A DNA stretch of 11,209 nt, from contig CAZHUO010000036.1 in the NCBI GenBank assembly GCA_964535715.1, forward strand, positions 1 to 11,209, in the 5' to 3' direction. This document shows, one piece after another, positions 1-5,200 of this stretch. Every line of letters begins with the position of its first letter. Position 1 is the stretch's first letter. A program made the translations under genes and the position numbers. The notes beneath the pieces were generated by a model. That model had not been told where the DNA came from. It saw only the letters and a list, made by a program, of their open reading frames with translations, and ran no database searches. This DNA comes from CAZCCC01 sp964535715 (GTDB lineage Bacteria > Patescibacteriota > Patescibacteriia > Buchananbacterales > UBA6539).

Positions 1-75
1 AGGGATGAAAACACCGAAGGAATTTACTATGTCGCATTTGACATGAAAGAGAACGCATATTTGACAATTAATTGA
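1..75 (+). CDS. 3' end of an unidentified gene (partial)
   Basis: Frame 1 is open from the window edge to a TGA at 73-75 and gives the last 24 residues of a protein (begins RDENTEGIYY, ends AYLTIN). The other two plus frames close early and look less protein-like. No family can be recognised from so short a tail. The gene end overlaps the putative pfk promoter (TTGACA at 61-66), and the two stop-to-start points are 72 bases apart, so it may be the upstream neighbour of pfk in the same direction. It could also be a chance open frame. Confidence 0.4.
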   Translation, partial: RDENTEGIYYVAFDMKENAYLTIN

Positions 76-90
76 GAATTGAACTAATAT
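61..90 (+). promoter_or_regulatory. Putative sigma70-type promoter of the pfk gene
   Basis: A perfect -35 TTGACA (61-66) is followed after 18 bases by TAATAT (85-90), which matches 4 of 6 positions of the -10 consensus. A start near 97 would leave a leader of about 50 bases before the ATG at 148. The -35 lies inside the end of the preceding partial gene. Confidence 0.5.
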
Positions 91-147
91 TAAAAGTTGG
101 GTGTTTTCAAAATTGTTCTTTAAATTCACAACCACAAGGAGAATCAA

Positions 148-1230
148 ATGAGTAAAGGTAAGGTTTTAGATTTAACCGGCGGCGGTCCGGCACCAGGACA
201 CAATGCAGTAATTTATGCGGCAACAAAGCGGTTATTGACTGCTGGTTATGAGGTTTTTGGCTGTTTAGATGGCTGGAAAGGTCTGATTCAAGGTAAGTTT
301 AAGCAGTTGGGTTTTGACGACATTGACAGAGTTTTTCTGCGTGGCGGAACAATAATTGGGACAAGTAGAACAGATTTACGCAAATATAAAATGGGGGAAA
401 AAAAATTAGACGTTACTGCCGATGCAGCTGAAATCGTCCGTAGTTTGAATTTTACTGCGGTAATTGCCCTAGGAGGAAATGATACAACAAGCGTTGCAGC
501 CGATTTGTATGCAAAATATAACGTACCGGTAATTTGCGGTCCAAAAACCATCGATAATGATCTTTGGGGCACGTGCCAGTCTTACGGCTTTGATACGGCG
601 GCTAATACTGTGGCAAAGCTTATTGCATCTATGCATGATGATTTTGCTTCTACTCACTATGTTGGCGTATTTGAAGTAATGGGTCGTGATAATGGTTCAC
701 TTCCTCTTTACAGTGGTGTTGCAGGCGGGGCCCACGTGGTGTTAATTCCGGAATATCCGCAAACCATTGAAAGTGTTGTAGCGCGCATTAACGCTGCCCA
801 CCTAAAATATGGATATTGTATTGTCGTGGTGGCAGAGGAATTGAATATGCCGGAGTTAAAAAAACTCGTCGAGGATGGCGCCGAAAAGGATGCATTCGGA
901 AACACGCCAATTGCAAAACGCAAGAAGGGCTGGTCTCAAATAATTGCTGAGGAAATTCAAAAGCGCTCAGCTTTAGAAGCTCGCCATATTGTAATTGGAC
1001 ATCTTTGCCGTGGCGGCTCCCCGTCTGTTGCGGACACAATAATGTGCCTGCGAATTGGCACAAAATTGTTTAACTTAATCGAAGAACGCTCATTTGGCCA
1101 TTTGGTTACCTGGGGCGATCCTCCAGGAATTTTCCCACTAGTTGACACAATAGATAGCAATGGTGTAGGAAGAACCAGGGTTGTTTCAGAACAGATTTAT
1201 AATGAAATGATGGCACTTTTGCCAATTTAA
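148..1230 (+). CDS. 6-phosphofructokinase family protein, PPi-type signature
   Basis: A 360-residue protein of the PfkA superfamily, cytoplasmic, expected to phosphorylate fructose 6-phosphate in glycolysis. Visible motifs in order: phosphate-donor loop GGGPAPG (11-17), GGTIIGTSR (66-74), GGNDT (109-113), PKTIDND (132-138, catalytic Asp136), EVMGRDNG (176-183), Glu230, and HLCRGGSP (285-292). Asp112 and Lys133 sit where ATP enzymes have two glycines (E. coli 104 and 124), the known mark of pyrophosphate-dependent enzymes, so PPi is the likely donor. Oddities by hand alignment to E. coli PfkA: Asp103 becomes Asn111, and two fructose-6-phosphate-binding arginines (162, 252) become Tyr171 and Thr297, so the substrate is less certain than the fold. 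Length is slightly above the short bacterial form (about 320). The ATG at 148 is supported by AAGGAG at 136-141, six bases upstream. It appears to be a single-gene unit. Confidence 0.85.
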   Translation: MSKGKVLDLTGGGPAPGHNAVIYAATKRLLTAGYEVFGCLDGWKGLIQGKFKQLGFDDIDRVFLRGGTIIGTSRTDLRKYKMGEKKLDVTADAAEIVRSLNFTAVIALGGNDTTSVAADLYAKYNVPVICGPKTIDNDLWGTCQSYGFDTAANTVAKLIASMHDDFASTHYVGVFEVMGRDNGSLPLYSGVAGGAHVVLIPEYPQTIESVVARINAAHLKYGYCIVVVAEELNMPELKKLVEDGAEKDAFGNTPIAKRKKGWSQIIAEEIQKRSALEARHIVIGHLCRGGSPSVADTIMCLRIGTKLFNLIEERSFGHLVTWGDPPGIFPLVDTIDSNGVGRTRVVSEQIYNEMMALLPI

Positions 1231-1245
1231 TGTTTATACCCCCCC

Positions 1246-1274
1246 CCGCAAGCTAAAAACTTGCGGCTTTTTTT
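1246..1274 (+). terminator. Intrinsic terminator after pfk
   Basis: Perfect 7-bp stem CCGCAAG (1246-1252) / CTTGCGG (1260-1266) with a 7-base loop, followed by C and seven T. It starts 16 bases after the pfk stop. A run of nine C (1239-1247) runs into the left arm and is a likely spot for length errors. Confidence 0.85.
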
Positions 1275-1278
1275 ATAC

Positions 1279-1300
1279 AAATGTTTCACGTGAAACATTT
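1279..1300. promoter_or_regulatory. parS: ParB-binding centromere site
   Basis: The core TGTTTCACGTGAAACA (1282-1297) is a perfect 16-bp palindrome identical to the widely conserved chromosomal parS consensus, and the symmetry extends to 22 bp. It lies between the pfk terminator and the promoter of the next gene, outside any coding region, as expected for a real site. ParB loads here as a CTP-dependent clamp and works with ParA/SMC in chromosome segregation. Such sites usually cluster near the replication origin. No parA or parB gene is in the window. Confidence 0.9.
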
Positions 1301-1319
1301 TTGAATATGCATTTATAAA

Positions 1320-1347
1320 TTGACAAAATCATTGCTTTGAATATAAT
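1320..1347 (+). promoter_or_regulatory. Near-perfect sigma70-type promoter of the zinc-ribbon gene
   Basis: TTGACA (1320-1325), 16-base spacer, TATAAT (1342-1347): both hexamers match the consensus completely. Expected start near 1354, giving a leader of about 20 bases that contains the AGAAGGAG ribosome-binding site (1362-1369). The -35 is only 22 bases from the parS core, so ParB spreading could influence it (inference). Confidence 0.8.
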
Positions 1348-1375
1348 AAAATTAACCAAACAGAAGGAGTTTTTT

Positions 1376-1594
1376 ATGGAGTCAATGCTGGAAGATTTGG
1401 ATCTAAGTATTTATGATGGGATTCACAAGCAATTTCCATGCCTGCACAGCCTCGCCGAGCTTATCGGCGAACCAATCGTTATGGCCGCATCATGCCAAAA
1501 AGAAAGGCGTTGCCGATGCGGCACAAAACTAAGCCATTATAACAAAACCGGCAAGTGTCATACTTGCCAGCAAAATGGTCCAATCAAGCACTGA
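1376..1594 (+). CDS. Small Cys-rich, probably zinc-binding protein (72 aa)
   Basis: Function unknown. The chosen start is the ATG at 1376, six bases after AGAAGGAG. A TTG further up (1337) lies inside the promoter and cannot be used if that promoter is right. The protein has six cysteines (22, 40, 46, 48, 61, 64). The C-terminal block CRCG (46-49), LSHYN (52-56) and CHTC (61-64) reads as a CxC...CxxC zinc knuckle or ribbon. The first half (1-35) is acidic and probably helical. It is monocistronic, with a strong promoter and its own terminator, which suggests a well-expressed small protein. Zinc ribbons of this size often bind nucleic acid or partner proteins, but nothing here shows which. The similar CxCGxxLSxYN pattern in some regulators is only a resemblance from memory. 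Confidence 0.75.
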   Translation: MESMLEDLDLSIYDGIHKQFPCLHSLAELIGEPIVMAASCQKERRCRCGTKLSHYNKTGKCHTCQQNGPIKH

Positions 1595-1619
1595 CCTGGA
1601 TATTTCTGGGTCTTTTTTT
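1593..1619 (+). terminator. Intrinsic terminator overlapping the stop codon
   Basis: GACC (1593-1596) pairs with GGTC (1609-1612), with a possible extra T-G pair inside, followed by seven T (1613-1619). The stem is short but the T tract is good. Its first bases are part of the TGA stop of the 72-residue protein. Confidence 0.55.
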
Positions 1620-1802
1620 ATAGTACGAATATATTGATGCTAATGAATACAATATTCAAATGATGCAAATAATTCAGATGTGAATAATGCGAATAGTTGA
1701 AACTAAATACAGTAACTCAAAATTATAACTAATTTAGCAAATTTCCTTAAATTTTAACAGACATTATAAGATATATAAGTACTATAAATTACTTTATATA
1801 TT
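1620..1802. other. AT-rich intergenic DNA left of the assembly gap
   Basis: No gene is seen. The stretch carries degenerate GAATA/GATG words between about 1625 and 1700. At 1679-1687, minus strand, it has a 9-mer TTATTCACA that fits the DnaA-box consensus TTWTNCACA. At 1771-1786, ATATAAGTACTATA is the inverted form of the 21-bp repeat found on the other side of the gap, so the gap is flanked by inverted sequences. Confidence 0.5.
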
Positions 1803-1902
1803 NNNNNNNNNNNNNNNNNNNNNNNNNNNNNNNNNNNNNNNNNNNNNNNNNNNNNNNNNNNNNNNNNNNNNNNNNNNNNNNNNNNNNNNNNNNNNNNNNN
1901 NN
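1803..1902. other. Assembly gap (100 N)
   Basis: Exactly 100 N, the usual placeholder for a scaffold gap of unknown length. It falls inside the AT-rich repeat and so probably hides more copies of the 21-bp unit. Confidence 0.95.
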
Positions 1903-1980
1903 ATAATAGTACTTATATATATTATAATAGTACTTATATATATTATAATAGTACTTATATATATTATAATAGTACTTAAG
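1903..1980. repeat. 21-bp AT-rich tandem repeat array
   Basis: Three identical complete units (1903-1923, 1924-1944, 1945-1965) and a partial fourth (1966-1980) that breaks off after ATAATAGTACTTA. Each unit begins ATAATAGTAC and ends TTATATATATT, with the palindrome AGTACT inside. The array runs into the gap, so its copy number is unknown. A period of 21 bp is two turns of B-DNA, so the units face the same side of the helix. It lies about 100 bases upstream of the helix-turn-helix gene. Confidence 0.9.
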
Positions 1981-2001
1981 TATCAACTAAAGATATCCAC
2001 A

Positions 2002-2030
2002 AGACTTTATCTAGACAATAGGTGTATAAT
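2002..2030 (+). promoter_or_regulatory. Possible promoter of the HTH/fibre-protein pair
   Basis: A perfect TATAAT (2025-2030) is preceded after 17 bases by AAGACT (2002-2007), only a 3/6 match to TTGACA. The weak -35 would suit an activated or regulated promoter directly downstream of the repeat array. Two 9-mers one base off the DnaA box, ATATCCACA (1993-2001) and, on the minus strand, TTATACACC (2021-2029), overlap the area. Confidence 0.4.
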
Positions 2031-2079
2031 TTAATTATAATTAATGTAGAAATTTTAATGAATTGGCTTAAAAAATTCT

Positions 2080-2280
2080 ATGACTGGCTATGAATTGCTC
2101 ACAATGGAACAAGTAGCCATTCGTCTTGGGGTGTCACTGAAGACTATTTATAGATGGATTAATAATGGTGAATTGCCGGTAAGCCTTATTGGACAAAGGA
2201 CTTACCGGATTTTTGAGAAAGATTTGATTAAATTCGTATATTCGAGACAGGTTAAAAAGAAAAAAAATGAAATATCTTAA
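2080..2280 (+). CDS. Excisionase-type helix-turn-helix DNA-binding protein (66 aa)
   Basis: A single-domain winged HTH protein of the excisionase/MerR-like group (HTH_17 type). The pattern is LTMEQVAIRLGVSLKTIYRW (7-26), where LTMEQVAIRLGV and SLKTIYRW form the two helices, followed by the wing INNGELPVSLIGQRTYRI (27-44) and a closing helix DLIKFV. The C-terminus is very basic (VKKKKNEIS). The ATG at 2080 leaves exactly the usual lead-in to the domain. The ribosome-binding site is weak, and an alternative ATG at 2107 would cut into the first helix. Its last 14 bases overlap the start of the fibre-protein gene, so the two are probably co-transcribed and translationally coupled. It may regulate that operon, perhaps through the 21-bp repeats (inference). 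No recombinase or phage gene is near, so a true excisionase role is unsupported. Confidence 0.8.
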   Translation: MTGYELLTMEQVAIRLGVSLKTIYRWINNGELPVSLIGQRTYRIFEKDLIKFVYSRQVKKKKNEIS

Positions 2281-5200
2281 ATCACATTTTTTTAATATAA
2301 CAGAAAACCTACTGTTTAAGTTGGGAAGCTCGATTTTATTTTTGTTTGTAATATTTATTATTGTAAATAATTTGCCGACGCAGGCTTCAAGTGGAATCAA
2401 CAAACAGTTAAATTATCAAGGGAAGCTTAATAGTTCAAGCGGAACGGCGGTTTCTGACGGAAATTACAACCTAAAATTCGTAATCTATGATGCGTCTTCC
2501 GGCGGAACTTGCCTTTGGACTGCTGTCGGCGCCTGTGATACCGCTGACTACGGTGCAGTCACAGTTGCCACAATAAACGGAATATTTTCAGTCGCGCTCG
2601 GCGCAAGCGGCCAAAACAGCATTGCCACTTCGTCAATTAATTTTAATGCAGATAGCTTATATCTGGGTGTCACAGTCGGAAGCGATACGGAAATGACGCC
2701 GAGAAAAAGGATCACTTCTTCCGCTTACGCTTTTAATGCCGATCAAATTGACGGAATTCATGCGACATCTACTGCGGCTGTTGCCAATTATTTAGTCTCG
2801 CTTGACTCTAACAAAACTTTAAATTTATATGACGGCGGAGTAAGTACAACCCGGGCAACAACTAGCTGGACTTATTTTGTGCCGCAGGCAAGTGTTCCTG
2901 ATTCAGAAGAAGGAAAAGTATACTATAATGCCGGCACTAATACTTTATATATTCATAACGGCGTTGCCTGGCAGGATTTATTGGGTGCTGGCGCTGAATC
3001 AGATCCGGTTTTCGGAGCCTGGGAGACAAATTTTTACGCTACAACCACATGGGCCGGGGGAAACAATAATTTAGTTGTGACTGGAAATGCAACTACAACC
3101 GGCAATCTTAACATTTCCGGTTACGCCTCAACTACTAATTTGGTTTTGGCAGATGGCGCTTCCAATTTGGGTACTTATTATGATTTGTATATAAATTCAG
3201 GTAATCTCTTTTTTGACGGAACGCAGCTGACCGGCTCCGGCGGACTAGGCATTAAAGACTGGCAGTTTGCTTGGGATGGAACTATTAAGCCAACAAGTAC
3301 TGTGGGAATTTATGTCGCGGCCTCTTCGACAATTGCTGCTAATTTCAGGATTGACGGCAACGCCACAACAACTGGCAGCCAATATATCGGTTCGCAATTA
3401 AATGTTGCCACCACCTCGCCTTGGTCGGGCTATGAACTGGCCGTGGCAGGAGATCAAGTCTTAACCGGCAATTTCTACGGCTTAGGCAATGCGACAACTA
3501 CCGGCTCATATTATATTGGCGATGATCTGCAAGTTGCAGGCACAGCCACCATAGCAACAACAACTTTTTTTACTGACAATTCTTTGACTTTGACCCAAGA
3601 CAACTTGGGCAGAGGCCCATTTAACCTTTTTTCATCTGCCGGCTCAATTGCGGTCAAAGAAAATTTATTTTTAATCAGCTATGATGATACCTTGCCTGGT
3701 TTAGTAATGTTAGACAGCGGAGCTGGAAATACATATTACAATAATTTTGGCACTTCTACTCCGGACATAGCATTTTATGTTATGAATGGCGAAAATTTGT
3801 TAACTAGCACAACTATATTTAATTTTTACGGTAGAGTGGATGTTAAAGATGATTTATCAGTAACAAATACTTCAACTTTAAATTACATTAATTTGGGAGC
3901 TGATTTTATGCCCACCAGCAATCTATCCTCATGGCTAGGTGCATCAGATAAAAGCTTTGCTGGAATTTATACGAACAATATTTATTCTTCCGGCACAGCT
4001 TTGTTTAATAATGCAAATATCTATAATAATTTAACTGTAAACAGCGTAGCAAGCAATTTAACGCCTTCTACTAATTTAACATATTCACTCGGCACTTCAG
4101 ATAAAAAATGGCTTAATTCTTATATAAACAATATTTATGCTTCCGGCACTTCAATGTTTAATTATGTCAATATTCTGCAAAACGTGACAACAACTGAAAT
4201 GACAACAGAGGGTGATTTTTCAGTATTGACAGATGATTTAAATTTGCCGCAGAGAATCAGAAATCTTTATATTGCCGATAATTATGCATATTTGGCCTTA
4301 TATGGGACAAGCAGTTGGGACTCATTTAGAATAGTGGATATTTCAAATCCTCAAATGCCTAGAGTTGTCGGCGGACAAAATATTACTAATTTGCCTTTGT
4401 ATGACGCCAAAAGAGTTTTTGCCAATGGCAACTATGCTTATATTTTATACAATACAAGTGCAAGCGGCGATACTTTTAGAATCATTGATATTGCTGACAA
4501 ATCAAACCCGCATGTAATCAGCGGACAAACACTGACTTTTAACGACTGGAGTGCGTCCGCAGGCCAGCCTTTTTATGTTTCAGGCAATTATGCCTATGTG
4601 ATGAGCAGTCAAAATTTATATATAGTTGACATATCAAATCCATATAATCCCAAAATAATCGGACAAGAAAATAATGTTTCTGATACTGCCTGGGACATTA
4701 AAGTTGTCGGCGATTATGCTTATGTGTGTCATCGGGAAAAAGTTGGATTAGATGTTACACCTTTAAGCATAGTTGATGTTAAAGACAAAACAAACCCGAT
4801 ATTGCTATCTGATTTTACAATTAATGATATTGAGTTTGGCTGTTGGTCCATAGACGTCAATGGACCTTATGCATATTTAGGGCTTGGCGATATTGCCGCC
4901 AACAGCACAAACAGAGATGAATTGTTTAGAATTGTTGATATTTCAGATCCCGCAAATCCGACATTAGCAAGCGGCTCGGAAGTCGGATTAAATAACAATG
5001 CAAATTTGCAATTGGCCGACCCGTATGGCGGTTTTAATTATATTAAAATTCTAGGCGAAAGGGCTTATGTAACAACCTGGCAGTCTGATTTATTGGTTAT
5101 AGACATCGCTTCCTCAACTAATCCAAAAATAATAAGAAAAAATGATATCAGCAGCGCAACATATTATGGGTTAAATAATTCTCCGCTTACTTTTGATTTT

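Noticed and set aside
1337..1375. Upstream TTG start adding 13 residues to the zinc-ribbon protein
   Set aside because: It lies inside the promoter between -35 and -10, and the ATG at 1376 has a strong ribosome-binding site at the right distance.
1592..1594. UGA recoded as glycine
   Set aside because: The TGA here ends the small protein exactly at its terminator, and reading through gives no sensible extension.
1903..1980. CRISPR array
   Set aside because: The 21-bp units are directly adjacent with no spacers, and no cas gene is present.
1789..1986. Minus-strand open frame through the repeat array and the N gap
   Set aside because: It is made only of AT-repeat codons and unknown bases, and has no domain or ribosome-binding site.
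2058..2093. 11-residue peptide (MNWLKKFYDWL) overlapping the HTH start
   Set aside because: No clear ribosome-binding site, too short to judge, and no attenuator structure follows it.
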